DNA from: Bacteroides sp. 519
Lineage (GTDB): Bacteria; Bacteroidota; Bacteroidia; Bacteroidales; Bacteroidaceae
Length of the DNA stretch: 64,000 nucleotides
NCBI RefSeq assembly: GCF_010500955.1
Contig: NZ_QVMJ01000005.1
Span: forward strand, 33,703 to 97,702
Reading direction: 5' to 3'
The notes beneath the pieces are model-generated. The model worked only from the letters and a program-made list of their open reading frames with translations. It was not told the DNA's origin and made no database searches. The position numbers and the translations under genes are program-made. The first letter of the stretch is position 1. Each line of letters starts with the position of its first letter. This document shows, one piece after another, positions 25,850-36,471 of the stretch.

Positions 25850-28210
25850 ATGTCAAATAACCCAAATAAACCTGGCGAGGACTTTATTCATATTCAAGAC
25901 TTATTCTATATATTTTTAAACAAATGGTATTGGTTTGTAATTGCTGTTGTTGTTGCACTTTCGGTAGCGTTTTTGTACCTGGCCAAAACACCGCCGGTAT
26001 ATACACGCTCGGCATCGATACTGATAAAAGACAATTCCAATGGAGGTGGAGGCATCAGTGCCGAGAATGCAGCCTTTTCCGACTTGGGCATTTTTAAATC
26101 GAATACCAATATTATAAACGAATTACATACCTTTCAATCACCCTCGCTTATGACGGAGGTGGTTCGCCGGTTAAAACTGGATTATAGTTATAGGGTTACA
26201 GAGGGCTTGCGCGAACGGGAACTCTACACCCAAACCCCATGTACAGTTGGTTTGGGCAATGTAAACGAAAGCCAATCACTTTCGTGCACCATAGAATTAC
26301 TGCCCAATAATAAATTCCGGCTGACAGAGATGATGTTGAACGGCTTAATAACAAGCAGTCAGCCCGTGGAAGGTACGTTAAACGATTCTATTACTACACC
26401 TCTGGGTACCATTTGTGTACAACCTACGTTGTATTATTCTGAAAGTAGTGCTGGTATGTATATATTGTTTTCCAAATCAGGCATACAATCTACAACCAAA
26501 GCTTTTAACGAAGCACTCAGTGTAAACCTGGCAGACGATAAATCGTCTATCATCGACCTGAGGATTACAGATGTGTCTACCCGCCGGGCCGAAGATATTT
26601 TAAATACCTTGATTCAGGTATACAACGAGAACTGGATTAAAGACAAAAACCAGGTAGCCATCAGCACTTCGGCATTTATCGACGATCGGTTAGGCATTAT
26701 AGAAACCGAGTTGGGGCATGTAGATGATGATATATCCAACTTCAAAAGCAAGAACCTCTTGCCCGATGTACAGGCTGTATCAACCATGTTCATGGCACAA
26801 TCAAGCGAAAATAAATCCAGAATATTCGAGTTGGAGAATCAGTTGTCCATCACCCGGTTTATACGCGAGTATATGGACGATCCCAAGCAGAAAGATCAAC
26901 TTTTGCCTGCCAATGCAGGTATTGAAAATGCAAATATCGGAAGCCTGATAAACGAATACAATTCTGCATTGCTTCAACGCAACAACTTGTTGGCTAATAG
27001 TAGCGAAAAGAATCCTTTGGTTATCGACCTGAATCAATCGTTGGTTTCTATGCGTCAGTCGGTTATTAGTTCGTTAGATAATTCCATTGCAACTTTAAAC
27101 AAGCAGATTGGCAACATTCGTCGTTCCGATACACAAACCAATCGTCATATTGCTTCCAGCCCCAATCAGGCCAAATACCTGCTTTCGGTTGAGCGCCAAC
27201 AGAAGGTAAAAGAGGCACTTTATTTGTATTTACTGCAAAAAAGGGAAGAAAACGAATTGTCGCAAGCGTTTACAGCTTACAATACCAAGGTAATAAATAT
27301 GCCAAGTGGAAGTAACTTTCCCACTGCGCCACAAAAAGGTAAAATATTATTAGTGGCACTGGCAATGGGTTTACTTATTCCGGCTGTTATTCTATTCTTA
27401 TTAGAATCGTTAAACAACAAAATCCGGTTAAAGAAAGACCTGGATGGCATGTCTCTTCCGTATGTGGGTGAGATTCCTCTTGCCGAAACGGGTAAGAAAT
27501 CACTTTTGAAAAAGGGTCATACAACTTCTACCACCATTGCCGTAAAAGAGAAAAACAGAGATCAGATTAATGAAGCTTTCCGTATTATACGCACTAACCT
27601 CAACTTTATGAAGGGGAATCAGGAAAACAGCAAAATTATTATGATTACTTCGTTTAATCCGGGTAGTGGTAAAACATTTACTACTGCCAACTTAGGGGTA
27701 AGTTTATCCTTAGCCGGCAAAAAGGTAATCACCATTGACTTGGATATGCGCAGGGGAGCCCTCAGTGCCTATGTAAATTCTCCCAAACAGGGGGTATCGA
27801 ACTACTTGGCTGGCTTAACCGACAATATAAACGAAATTATAGTAAAAGGATCGGGAGAGTTGAAACTGGATATTATTCCGGTGGGTGTATTCCCCCCCAA
27901 CCCCACAGAATTGTTATTGAACGAAAGGTTGCAATTATTACTGAATACATTGGAAAAGCAATACGATTATGTATTGATTGACTGTACCCCGGTTGAGATT
28001 GTAGCGGATACTTCGATTGTTGGTAAATTGGTGGATATGACACTGTTTATTATCAGGGCAGGGTTATTGGATAAGAGGATGTTGCCGGAATTGGAGCGGA
28101 TGTATAGTGAGAATAAGTTGAATAATATGGCGGTGTTGTTGAATGGGGTGGATTATAGTGCGGTGAGGTATGGGAATTATGGGTACGGGTATGGATATTA
28201 TGGCAAATAA
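25850..28210 (+). CDS. Wzc-like chain-length regulator and tyrosine kinase
   Basis: A 786-residue inner-membrane protein. Residues about 12-110 hold the Wzz domain with the first helix (WYWFVIAVVVALSVAFLYL). A long coiled-coil periplasmic part follows, then a second helix near residue 505 (GKILLVALAMGLLIPAVILFLL as hydrophobic core). The cytoplasmic BY-kinase domain has Walker A NPGSGKT at about 603-609 and Walker A' VITIDLDMRRG. The tyrosine-rich tail (YGNYGYGYGYYGK, 774-786) is the autophosphorylation cluster. It works with the Wza-like protein to polymerise and export capsule. Confidence 0.95.
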   Translation: MSNNPNKPGEDFIHIQDLFYIFLNKWYWFVIAVVVALSVAFLYLAKTPPVYTRSASILIKDNSNGGGGISAENAAFSDLGIFKSNTNIINELHTFQSPSLMTEVVRRLKLDYSYRVTEGLRERELYTQTPCTVGLGNVNESQSLSCTIELLPNNKFRLTEMMLNGLITSSQPVEGTLNDSITTPLGTICVQPTLYYSESSAGMYILFSKSGIQSTTKAFNEALSVNLADDKSSIIDLRITDVSTRRAEDILNTLIQVYNENWIKDKNQVAISTSAFIDDRLGIIETELGHVDDDISNFKSKNLLPDVQAVSTMFMAQSSENKSRIFELENQLSITRFIREYMDDPKQKDQLLPANAGIENANIGSLINEYNSALLQRNNLLANSSEKNPLVIDLNQSLVSMRQSVISSLDNSIATLNKQIGNIRRSDTQTNRHIASSPNQAKYLLSVERQQKVKEALYLYLLQKREENELSQAFTAYNTKVINMPSGSNFPTAPQKGKILLVALAMGLLIPAVILFLLESLNNKIRLKKDLDGMSLPYVGEIPLAETGKKSLLKKGHTTSTTIAVKEKNRDQINEAFRIIRTNLNFMKGNQENSKIIMITSFNPGSGKTFTTANLGVSLSLAGKKVITIDLDMRRGALSAYVNSPKQGVSNYLAGLTDNINEIIVKGSGELKLDIIPVGVFPPNPTELLLNERLQLLLNTLEKQYDYVLIDCTPVEIVADTSIVGKLVDMTLFIIRAGLLDKRMLPELERMYSENKLNNMAVLLNGVDYSAVRYGNYGYGYGYYGK

Positions 28211-28418
28211 AATTTGAATTCCAAAAAAAAACAACAATAGTTGGAACCGGTTATGTGTATTTAGTTTCAGGAGTCTGTTTTTTTATTAATAAATTGTAAT
28301 GTTCATTTCTTTATATTGATGAAGTATACAATATTGGTTCCTAATATCCCTATTATTTCTTTATATCATAATAACGTTTTGGACAAATACAAAAATACAG
28401 CAATACCAAAAATAAATT

Positions 28419-29918
28419 ATGCATTCAAGAAATAAAACAATAGCCAAGAATACATTGATATTGTATTTAAGAATGATTATTGTAACAATAATTTCATTAT
28501 ACACATCACGTGTCACATTAAATGTATTAGGAGTTGATGATTTCGGCATTTGGAACATCGCTGGCGGATTAATAGCCTTCTTTGCTATTATAAACACTGC
28601 TTTATCCAGTTCTGTACAAAGATTTTTAAATATTGAATTAGGAAAAAATAATATTGACGCATTTAGTAATACTTTCAATGTAGGAATTGAAATTCATTTC
28701 ATTATAGGACTTATTATTCTAATATTAGGTGAAACAATAGGGTTATATATATTTAATCATTTCCTAAATATACCTACCGAACGATACATTGCGAGTCAGT
28801 ATGTTTTTCAATTTTCCTTATTTTCAACTATTATTGACATTATAAGAACACCATACAATGCTTTAATCATAGCAAAGGAAAGGATGGATTTTTATGCTTA
28901 TCTGTCTATTTTCGAAGTAGTTTTTAAACTCCTAATAATTTTTTTTCTGATATTTGTTTCTTATGATTCATTGATTTTATATTCCTTATTGTATTTTTTT
29001 ATATCTCTCATTGGTTTTTTTTTTATGTATATATACTCAAAGAGGAAACTTCAATCTCCTGCATTTAAGTATGTATCGTTGAAGGGAGATATAAGTAAAA
29101 ATATGATTACCTTCTCTAGCTGGACTCTCTTGGGGAATGTCTCAAATATAGCATCTTCACAAGGCATGAATATGTGGCTAAATATATTTTATGGAGTAAC
29201 ATTAAATGCTACAATGGGAATAACCAATCAAGTCACAAATACAATATCGAGTTTTATATCTAATTTTCAAATGGCTTATAAACCTGCTATCATTCAATAT
29301 TATATGTGTCCCCAAAAAGATAAATTTATAGAATTGGTATGTAGATCATCTAAATACTCTTTCTTCCTTTTATTAGTGATATGCTTGCCATTATTGTTTA
29401 ATATTGAATATATACTTAAAATATGGTTAGGCACAGTTCCAGATTATACAGGTGATTTTATTCGTATTTTATTAATATCTCTTATTGTAAGTTCAATATA
29501 TATTCCATTATATAATGCAATAGAGGCTTCTGGCCATATTGGAAAATATCAAATGTGTGTTTCGATTGTCAAACTTGTTACTATTATTTTGTCATATTGG
29601 ATTTTAAAGTTAGGTTTTCCTCCTCCCTGTATCATGTGGCTACATGTTATTTCTGCAGTACTATTTCTTGTAGTACTGTTATATATTGTACATGTGAAAA
29701 TTTTTATTCGAATAAAAATTTTATTCCTGCTTATAATTTACCCAATATTGAAGACCTTGACAGTAACTCTTGTCTTATCATACTTCTTCTCAATAGATAA
29801 TTCATTACAGAATATTATAATCACACTGATAATAGGCTTATTCTCTATTGTTACGTTCGGTTTGTCAAAAAAAGAACGAATATATTTTACAACATTATTA
29901 AAGAAGCATCAAAGATAA
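28419..29918 (+). CDS. Wzx-like oligosaccharide flippase
   Basis: A 499-residue membrane protein with about 12-14 helices and the MATE/Wzx-type pattern (TLILYLRMIIVTIISLYTSRVTL opening helix, FGIWNIAGGLIAFF). It would flip lipid-linked repeat units to the periplasm. This is the first gene of the AT-rich specificity block. The 208 bases before it hold no gene and look like a low-GC junction. Confidence 0.85.
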   Translation: MHSRNKTIAKNTLILYLRMIIVTIISLYTSRVTLNVLGVDDFGIWNIAGGLIAFFAIINTALSSSVQRFLNIELGKNNIDAFSNTFNVGIEIHFIIGLIILILGETIGLYIFNHFLNIPTERYIASQYVFQFSLFSTIIDIIRTPYNALIIAKERMDFYAYLSIFEVVFKLLIIFFLIFVSYDSLILYSLLYFFISLIGFFFMYIYSKRKLQSPAFKYVSLKGDISKNMITFSSWTLLGNVSNIASSQGMNMWLNIFYGVTLNATMGITNQVTNTISSFISNFQMAYKPAIIQYYMCPQKDKFIELVCRSSKYSFFLLLVICLPLLFNIEYILKIWLGTVPDYTGDFIRILLISLIVSSIYIPLYNAIEASGHIGKYQMCVSIVKLVTIILSYWILKLGFPPPCIMWLHVISAVLFLVVLLYIVHVKIFIRIKILFLLIIYPILKTLTVTLVLSYFFSIDNSLQNIIITLIIGLFSIVTFGLSKKERIYFTTLLKKHQR

Positions 29919-29997
29919 ATCAGATTTTATGTTACAAATATATTATTTGCACACAATCTAAACAAAATTATAATCGCGTTATACAATTAAGATAAGG

Positions 29998-30888
29998 ATG
30001 ATAAAACTTTACCATTTTAGCAATAATTTTGGAGATTCTGCTTCTCCCTATATTATTGAGAAACTATCAGAAGAGAAGGTGTCATTTGCATGGCCGTTTA
30101 CAAATTCCATATTTATTCATCATATATTATCAAGTGTAAAACATATATTTCGTTGGTCTTTTAAGCAACATAGCTACAATTTAGCTTTTACTCGAAAAAG
30201 AGTTTTAATTGCAGTAGGTAGTTTAATTGAGGGGTCTACTCCTCGATGCATTGTTTGGGGAACAGGTATAGCACAGTCTCAAAATTCTATAAAGGGAGGA
30301 AGATTTATTTTTACTAGGGGAAAGCTATCAACAAAACTCCTCCGTTCTAAGGGTTTTGATGTAGAATATGATGGTGGAGGAGACCCTGCATTATTATTTC
30401 CGCTAATTTATCATCCCATCCAACTAAAACAGAAATATAAGATAGGAATTATTTGCCACAATTCTGATAGTTCTTTCATTCCATCTCATAAATTACCATT
30501 GTCTTCTTTTGTTATCAATTTGAACACAAATGATGTTGAGAAAGTAATCGATGAAATATGTAATTGTGAAATAATTTTCAGCAGTTCTCTTCATGGATTG
30601 ATTGTTAGTCACGCCTATGGCATTCCAGCAGTATGGATTGAAAGAGAACAATTGGTTGGGGGACGTTTCAAATTCTATGATTACTTCTCATCAGTAGACA
30701 TTAAAGATTATGAACCTATTAATTTTTATGAAGTTTTTGACAAAGGTTTTAAAGTTGACTTATCCGGTAAACAACTAAACATCAATTCCAATGTATTAAA
30801 TCAAATCCAACAAGTAATATTGCGCCATGCTCCCTTTGAAATAAAAAACACATCTATTGTAAATCATAATAAAAATCATTCGGAATGA
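29998..30888 (+). CDS. Polysaccharide pyruvyltransferase-family protein
   Basis: A 296-residue cytoplasmic protein. The start FSNNFGDSASPYIIEKLS, then VWGTGIAQ, DGGGDPALLFP and the C-terminal SSSLHGLIVSHAYGIPAVWIE (about 195-215) match the WcaK/CsaB pyruvyltransferase superfamily. It may add pyruvate to a sugar of the repeat unit; some members are glycosyltransferase-like instead. Gene is AT-rich like its neighbours. Confidence 0.85.
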   Translation: MIKLYHFSNNFGDSASPYIIEKLSEEKVSFAWPFTNSIFIHHILSSVKHIFRWSFKQHSYNLAFTRKRVLIAVGSLIEGSTPRCIVWGTGIAQSQNSIKGGRFIFTRGKLSTKLLRSKGFDVEYDGGGDPALLFPLIYHPIQLKQKYKIGIICHNSDSSFIPSHKLPLSSFVINLNTNDVEKVIDEICNCEIIFSSSLHGLIVSHAYGIPAVWIEREQLVGGRFKFYDYFSSVDIKDYEPINFYEVFDKGFKVDLSGKQLNINSNVLNQIQQVILRHAPFEIKNTSIVNHNKNHSE

Positions 30889-30937
30889 TTGTTTTATTTT
30901 AGATAATACTGTTAGAATTATTCGGTATAAAAATCAA

Positions 30938-31822
30938 ATGAAGAAATTAATATATAATTTAGGAAGAAGAGGTTTTTTCTCTGAGATAAATAATCTGGTT
31001 ATTGCAAAGATCTTTGCAGAAGACAACAAATGGAGTTTTGAAGTAAACTCTTTTTACTGGAATTGTAAATACAGATACGGATTAAGAGATTATTTTGATA
31101 TTAATATAAAAGAGAACAACAATTTATTTTCGGCTCAATTAGTTAGAACAAATAAGAAAAGTCGTGTTTTAATTACAAACTTACATTCCGTATTTTATGC
31201 TACAACCCAAAACTTAAATTGTTTATACAAATTATTTCACCATAACATTGTATGGGGCAACTATATTTATGAAACATTCAGATCACAACCTAATTTGGCA
31301 AATATTGATAAAGATAGATTTTTAAATAATTTAAAGCAATTACTACAATTAAAACATTCACTAAATGAATCATTTTTAAAGAAAACTTTAGAAATGGAAT
31401 TACCAAATCGTTTTTTAGGCATTCATATAAGAAGGGGGGACAAAATTACTACAGGTGAAATGGAAGAACTTCCATTGTCTATCTATTTAACTGCCATTAA
31501 AGAAACATCATTTAAATATATATATATAGCAACTGATGATTATAGGAGTATTGAGTATATTAAATCTGAATTATCTCCTTTAGGGTATCAAATATATCAC
31601 AACCCTGAACTCAAGGCAGATGGATTTAGTGAAGGCAAATTTAATCATTATACAAAAAATAATCGTTACAATGAAACACTTTCACTTTTGTTTGATATAT
31701 TCATTTTATTTAAAGCATCTTATTTTATAGGAACGTTCTCAAGTAATTTAAGTCGCGTAATTCCTTGTGTTCTTGGATTAGAGAATTGTAAATCTTTAGA
31801 TATTGATTGGTTTGTAGGATAG
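30938..31822 (+). CDS. Fucosyltransferase-like enzyme with HIRRGDK motif (GT23/GT11-type)
   Basis: A 294-residue protein. LGIHIRRGDK (about 160-169) matches the GDP-fucose-binding arginine motif of alpha-1,2/alpha-1,6 fucosyltransferases and NodZ. YIATDDYRSIEY and the C-terminal GTFSSNLSRV (about 265-274) are more like GT23 (FUT8/NodZ) than GT11. With gmd nearby, transfer of fucose from GDP-fucose is a reasonable inference. The exact linkage is unknown. Confidence 0.65.
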   Translation: MKKLIYNLGRRGFFSEINNLVIAKIFAEDNKWSFEVNSFYWNCKYRYGLRDYFDINIKENNNLFSAQLVRTNKKSRVLITNLHSVFYATTQNLNCLYKLFHHNIVWGNYIYETFRSQPNLANIDKDRFLNNLKQLLQLKHSLNESFLKKTLEMELPNRFLGIHIRRGDKITTGEMEELPLSIYLTAIKETSFKYIYIATDDYRSIEYIKSELSPLGYQIYHNPELKADGFSEGKFNHYTKNNRYNETLSLLFDIFILFKASYFIGTFSSNLSRVIPCVLGLENCKSLDIDWFVG

Positions 31823-31831
31823 TAATTGAGC

Positions 31832-33031
31832 ATGAAAAATAAAATGTTTCTATTTATTTTAGGATTTATTGTATTTTCTTCCTTTTGCTCTTTTCTTACA
31901 GTTCGAATTCTCAATCTACCATGCACTATAGAGTTATTCCTTGTTCCATTGGCATATTATTTTCGAAAAAGTTTTTTTATTCCAAGAAAAGATTACATTG
32001 GTGTCGTGTTGTTTGTCTTACTTGGAATATTTATAGGGCTATTAAACTCTGTCTATTTTTTCACTGATATCATTCCTATTGCTAGATGCTTTTTTCTTGG
32101 TGCCCTTGCATTTGTTTTTGCAAAAAACAATACAATATTTAAAAATCTGGATAATTTGTATATATTCAGTTTCGGAGTTTTCATGGGAGATCTCTTAAAT
32201 GCCTATATATTAATGAAGACAGTATTGGGAACAGAGTTTGACAAGCAGTATGCTGTAGATATTAATATAATATTCTCTGTTCTATGGCCAATCCTCACAA
32301 TACTATACAAGAAACCATCCCATTTGATAGCTGTTTTCTTACTGGTCCCTATTTTATCTTTTCTTTCTGTAAGCCGAGGTATATCAACCTTTTTTACAAT
32401 TGGGATTATATTGGCATTTTTATTAAAAATATATAAAAGACCATCAAAGATTATAATTGCTATGGCCTTTCTCTCAGTTTCATTTATCGTTCTTTCTTCT
32501 CTTTATTATAACAGTGAAAATAATATTAGAAAATTTTCACCATCTATGCATTTTCGTATGTACAAAAAAATGTCTTCTTATGGAAAAAATAACATTGATA
32601 AAGATCGCATTCGTCCATACATATGGGCCTTTGACAATTTGTCATACTATGTTGTTCCACGTGGATTTTTGGGAAAGAAATTTTTAACAAAATCAGATGG
32701 CAAAAACACACCAATGATGGCTCCTTGGGATAGTGCTTATATGGAATTTCTTTATACTTTTGGCTTTCTATTACTACTCGTACTTGTTCTAATATATTTA
32801 TACAAATTATATATCTGCTTTATACTCTATAATAGAACTAACGAAGTCATTTTTGCTGTATCATGTGCAATGCTTTCATTACTATTTGTTGAACATGTAT
32901 TTACTTATGGCCTGATTCGAAGTCCTTTTATGGTGTTCTGCAATGGTGGTTTTTTGGGATATATCTGGAAAATAACGTCTCATCCTGAATCATTAAAAGG
33001 AAATCTAATTTCAAAAAAACAAAAATTATGA
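31832..33031 (+). CDS. Wzy-like polysaccharide polymerase (membrane protein)
   Basis: The ATG at 31832 gives 399 residues; a TTG at 31826 is in frame but less likely. About 11-12 hydrophobic helices and a larger polar loop near residues 230-300 (with RIRPYIWAFDN, GRxxxW-like) fit the O-antigen polymerase/ligase type. Wzy proteins share little sequence, so this rests on topology and on the position in a locus that otherwise lacks a polymerase. Its stop overlaps the next ATG by four bases. Confidence 0.7.
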   Translation: MKNKMFLFILGFIVFSSFCSFLTVRILNLPCTIELFLVPLAYYFRKSFFIPRKDYIGVVLFVLLGIFIGLLNSVYFFTDIIPIARCFFLGALAFVFAKNNTIFKNLDNLYIFSFGVFMGDLLNAYILMKTVLGTEFDKQYAVDINIIFSVLWPILTILYKKPSHLIAVFLLVPILSFLSVSRGISTFFTIGIILAFLLKIYKRPSKIIIAMAFLSVSFIVLSSLYYNSENNIRKFSPSMHFRMYKKMSSYGKNNIDKDRIRPYIWAFDNLSYYVVPRGFLGKKFLTKSDGKNTPMMAPWDSAYMEFLYTFGFLLLLVLVLIYLYKLYICFILYNRTNEVIFAVSCAMLSLLFVEHVFTYGLIRSPFMVFCNGGFLGYIWKITSHPESLKGNLISKKQKL

Positions 33032-34035
33032 TTAAAATAAATATATTATCAGGAGTCCAAAAAAATCCATTTGGGGCACAATGGGACAAAAAAAGATTCC
33101 CAGAATCTCTGTTTTATATTTGTGAGAATTCAGATGAAAAAATTGAATGGGATATTATTGTTATATATGAAAATATTAGATCATCCATAACTTTCCAATG
33201 CCGAAAAGGACAGTTAATTTATGTAGCAGGTGAACCGCCTATGATGCGACCATTGCCCAATTCATTTCTTAAACAATTCGATGAAGTAATAATCCCCAAT
33301 ACTAAAAGTAAGCATTCCAATAAACTGCTTAGTCATGGTTTTTTAAACTGGTCGTTGGGGGTAAGTTTTAAAACAAAGCAACATCGCTACAATTTTGAAC
33401 AGTTAAAGAATTTGAAAACACCAAAAACAAAAAATATTTCAATTGTAACTTCAACCAAGAGAATGATGCCTGGTCATAATCGACGTATGTATATAATTGA
33501 GCAATTAAAAAAAGATTTTCCTGGACAAATAGACTATTATGGGCAAGGTCATCAGTTTGTTGATTTCAAGGCTGATGTCTTAATTCCATATAAATTTCAT
33601 ATTTGTATGGAGAATAGTGCCATTCCATACTATTGGACGGAGAAATTTTCCGATCCTTTATTAGCAAATTGTATTCCGATTTATTTAGGTTGCACCAATC
33701 TTGAAATCTATTTTGATAAGCGTGGATATATACCATTTACATTTGATAATTATGCACATCTTAAAAATACAATTACAACAATCTTACAGAAGCCGGAAGC
33801 ATTATATGAGCAATACCTGCCATTCATGAGAGCCAACAGAGATATTTTGTTAAATAAAGAAAACTTAATTCCTTTTATCATTGAGCGGTACTCTAAAAAT
33901 GATGGAGAAGTTATTGAATATACTGTGAATAATTTGGAACGATTCAGAGCATACAGAAATATGTTAAAGATAATAAGGCTCAGGCGTCTAATATATAAAA
34001 TCTATTATTCATTTATTTTAAAATTCAGAAAATGA
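33028..34035 (+). CDS. GT10-family fucosyltransferase
   Basis: A 335-residue protein. The segment HICMENSAIPYYWTEKFSDP, followed by LLANCIPIYLG (about 190-220), is the conserved donor-binding core of GT10 alpha-1,3/1,4-fucosyltransferases (ENS...D/Y-YxTEK). The first 110 residues form the acceptor domain. It starts within the stop of the wzy-like gene (ATGA overlap). Together with gmd it points to fucose or a related 6-deoxyhexose in the polymer. Confidence 0.85.
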   Translation: MIKINILSGVQKNPFGAQWDKKRFPESLFYICENSDEKIEWDIIVIYENIRSSITFQCRKGQLIYVAGEPPMMRPLPNSFLKQFDEVIIPNTKSKHSNKLLSHGFLNWSLGVSFKTKQHRYNFEQLKNLKTPKTKNISIVTSTKRMMPGHNRRMYIIEQLKKDFPGQIDYYGQGHQFVDFKADVLIPYKFHICMENSAIPYYWTEKFSDPLLANCIPIYLGCTNLEIYFDKRGYIPFTFDNYAHLKNTITTILQKPEALYEQYLPFMRANRDILLNKENLIPFIIERYSKNDGEVIEYTVNNLERFRAYRNMLKIIRLRRLIYKIYYSFILKFRK

Positions 34036-34042
34036 CAGTCAA

Positions 34043-35176
34043 ATGAAAAGAATCCTATATATATTGCAACACGATCCATGGGGAATTGGAGGAGGAAGTT
34101 ATGCATGTTACATATATTTTAAAGCTTTCCATTCTTTGTTTCCCGATTATGATATAGATGTCTTAATTTGTGATGATTGTATGACACGCCAACCACAGAC
34201 ATGGAAAAATAAATGCAATTTTATTCCTGTGCCCAAACGAAGTTTGTTATCTAGAATTGGTTTTGTTTTTACTGGTATTATGCATCGATATCAATATTTG
34301 GCCAAGCAGCTACTGAAAAAAAACAATTACGAGTATTGTATATTTGACCACAATCAGATTGCCGGAACTCTTATATCCTATACGAAACCGGAGACAAAAA
34401 GCATTGTAATTCATCACAATTTTGAGCAACAATATACAATTGACAATACCTCTTCTTATTTTAAAAGATTGCTATTGTTACCTCATGTTCGGAACTGTGA
34501 ACGTAAAGCATATCTAAATTGCACACATAATATATTTCTTACAGAAGAAGATCGATTAGAATTTAATCTAACATATGGTGAGACAAAAAGTCAAACAGCT
34601 TGTATAGGAATCTTTGATATAAAACTACAAAGTTCCGATTATTTAAAATTGTATAATAAAAAAAACACGATTGTTATTACAGGCTCTCTCGATAATATCC
34701 AGAATACAGATGGTATTGAATATTTTATTAAGGAACTATATCCATTGATTTCCACCGATATAGATATTATTATAGCAGGTAAAAACCCTAACCAAACGAT
34801 TAAAAATGCTGTAAGTGGACTAAATAATGTTATGTTGATTGCTAACCCTCAAAACATGAATGAAATCATTCATATGGGAACCATTTTTGTTTGTCCAACG
34901 CGCTTAGGGAGTGGGATAAAAATTCGTGTATCCGATGCCCTCCGCAATGGTTTACCAGTAATCGCACATAGCGTTTCGGCGAGAGGATATTCTAACTTTA
35001 TAAAAAAAGGTTATTTTTTTACCTATACAAACCCCAAAATTTTTTTAAAAAAACTCAATGAAATATTGCAACTTCGAGAAAGTAACAAACTAAATTCAAA
35101 AGAAATTATAGAATTCTACAATTCTGAACATAGCTTTTCTTCTGGGCTGCAAAAACTTAAGGATCTTTTACTGTAA
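34043..35176 (+). CDS. GT4-like glycosyltransferase
   Basis: A 377-residue GT-B enzyme. The start IGGGSYACYIYFKAF forms the N-terminal glycine loop; the C-terminal domain has ITGSLDNIQNTDGIEYFIKE and CPTRLGSGIKIRVSDALRNGLPV, the donor-binding region. Closest to the group of GT4-like enzymes that use GSGIK instead of the EGFG motif. Sugar unknown. A 139-base AT-rich gap follows it, with no feature I can name. Confidence 0.8.
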   Translation: MKRILYILQHDPWGIGGGSYACYIYFKAFHSLFPDYDIDVLICDDCMTRQPQTWKNKCNFIPVPKRSLLSRIGFVFTGIMHRYQYLAKQLLKKNNYEYCIFDHNQIAGTLISYTKPETKSIVIHHNFEQQYTIDNTSSYFKRLLLLPHVRNCERKAYLNCTHNIFLTEEDRLEFNLTYGETKSQTACIGIFDIKLQSSDYLKLYNKKNTIVITGSLDNIQNTDGIEYFIKELYPLISTDIDIIIAGKNPNQTIKNAVSGLNNVMLIANPQNMNEIIHMGTIFVCPTRLGSGIKIRVSDALRNGLPVIAHSVSARGYSNFIKKGYFFTYTNPKIFLKKLNEILQLRESNKLNSKEIIEFYNSEHSFSSGLQKLKDLLL

Positions 35177-35315
35177 CCTTTTATCGTATTCAACAATATA
35201 GATCATCTCCTATTATTCATCTATGGCATGATATAAATTCTTTAAAGACAGTTCAAATCCTAGACTACTTCATGACATATGACTCTAATAATTATTAAAA
35301 ATTCATCTCAAATAA

Positions 35316-36458
35316 ATGAAGATCGTTTTCTTTTCCAACTTCCTTAACCACCATCAAGTAGCTGTAGCAGATGAACTTTATAAACTTACAGAAGGAAAAT
35401 ATCGTTTTATTGAAACTATGCCAATACCTGAGGCACTAAAAAAAAGTGGATATCCTGACTTTTCTTTTAAACCTTATATAATAAAAGCATATAAAAACGG
35501 TTATGAATATCAATTAGCAGAGAAACTAGCAAGAGAATCCAATGTTGCCATTTTTGGATGGATTGGCCTTGAGCATTTTGAGAAGATTAGAGCACGAACA
35601 AAAAAAATAGCATTTCAATGCAACGAACGATGGCTTAAACGAGGATTAATAAATTTTCTTTCACCAAACTTTCAAAAATGGCTATGGAATTATTATCTAA
35701 ACTTACGAAACAGTCCATTTTATATGCTTTGTGCAAGTGCTTATGCTTCATCAGATCTTCATTCTTTTGCAGCTTATAATAATAGATGTTATAAGTGGGG
35801 ATACTTTCTTCAAACAGAAGATATTGATATTCAAAAGATTTTATTAAACAAACAAAAACAACCTTTTTCAATAATATGGGTTGGACGTTTCCTTAATTGG
35901 AAGCACCCAGAAATACCAATAAAAATGTCGAAGATTTTGCATAACAAAGGGTATGAATTTACACTTAATATGTACGGATCAGGTAAATTACTAAAAAAAA
36001 CAAAACATATGATAAACAAGGAGGGGCTTTCTAATATCATTTCACTTCGAGGAAATCTTCCAAACAAGGATTTGTTATTAGAAATGCAGGAACATCATAT
36101 ACTTTTAGTAACAAGTGATCGTAATGAAGGGTGGGGAGCTGTCATTAATGAAGCGATGAATAATGGATGTACTGTGGTTGGAGCTAAAGCTATAGGATCA
36201 ATCCCGTATTTAATAAAAGACAAGAAAAATGGTTGTATATTTAGAGATATGCAATCATTAATCCATAGCGTTGAATATCTAATAAATCACCGTGAATTAT
36301 GTGAGGAATATGCTCGTAAAGCTTATTCTACAATTAGAGATTTCTGGGGACCACAAGTTGCTGCTAATAATTTTCTAAAATTGATTGAATGCTTAACCAA
36401 TGGACAAGAAACAACAATAACAGAAGGCCCATGTAGCAAAGCAACACCTTTTATTTAA
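35316..36458 (+). CDS. GT4-family glycosyltransferase
   Basis: A 380-residue GT-B enzyme. The donor domain shows WVGRFLNWKHPEIPIK and SDRNEGWGAVINEAMNNGCTVVG, with the EGWG variant of the E-x7-E motif. The N-terminal domain starts with FFSNFLNHHQVAVADELY, found in a subgroup of capsular GT4 enzymes. Sugar unknown. Confidence 0.85.
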   Translation: MKIVFFSNFLNHHQVAVADELYKLTEGKYRFIETMPIPEALKKSGYPDFSFKPYIIKAYKNGYEYQLAEKLARESNVAIFGWIGLEHFEKIRARTKKIAFQCNERWLKRGLINFLSPNFQKWLWNYYLNLRNSPFYMLCASAYASSDLHSFAAYNNRCYKWGYFLQTEDIDIQKILLNKQKQPFSIIWVGRFLNWKHPEIPIKMSKILHNKGYEFTLNMYGSGKLLKKTKHMINKEGLSNIISLRGNLPNKDLLLEMQEHHILLVTSDRNEGWGAVINEAMNNGCTVVGAKAIGSIPYLIKDKKNGCIFRDMQSLIHSVEYLINHRELCEEYARKAYSTIRDFWGPQVAANNFLKLIECLTNGQETTITEGPCSKATPFI

Positions 36459-36471
36459 TCGATTTACTGAT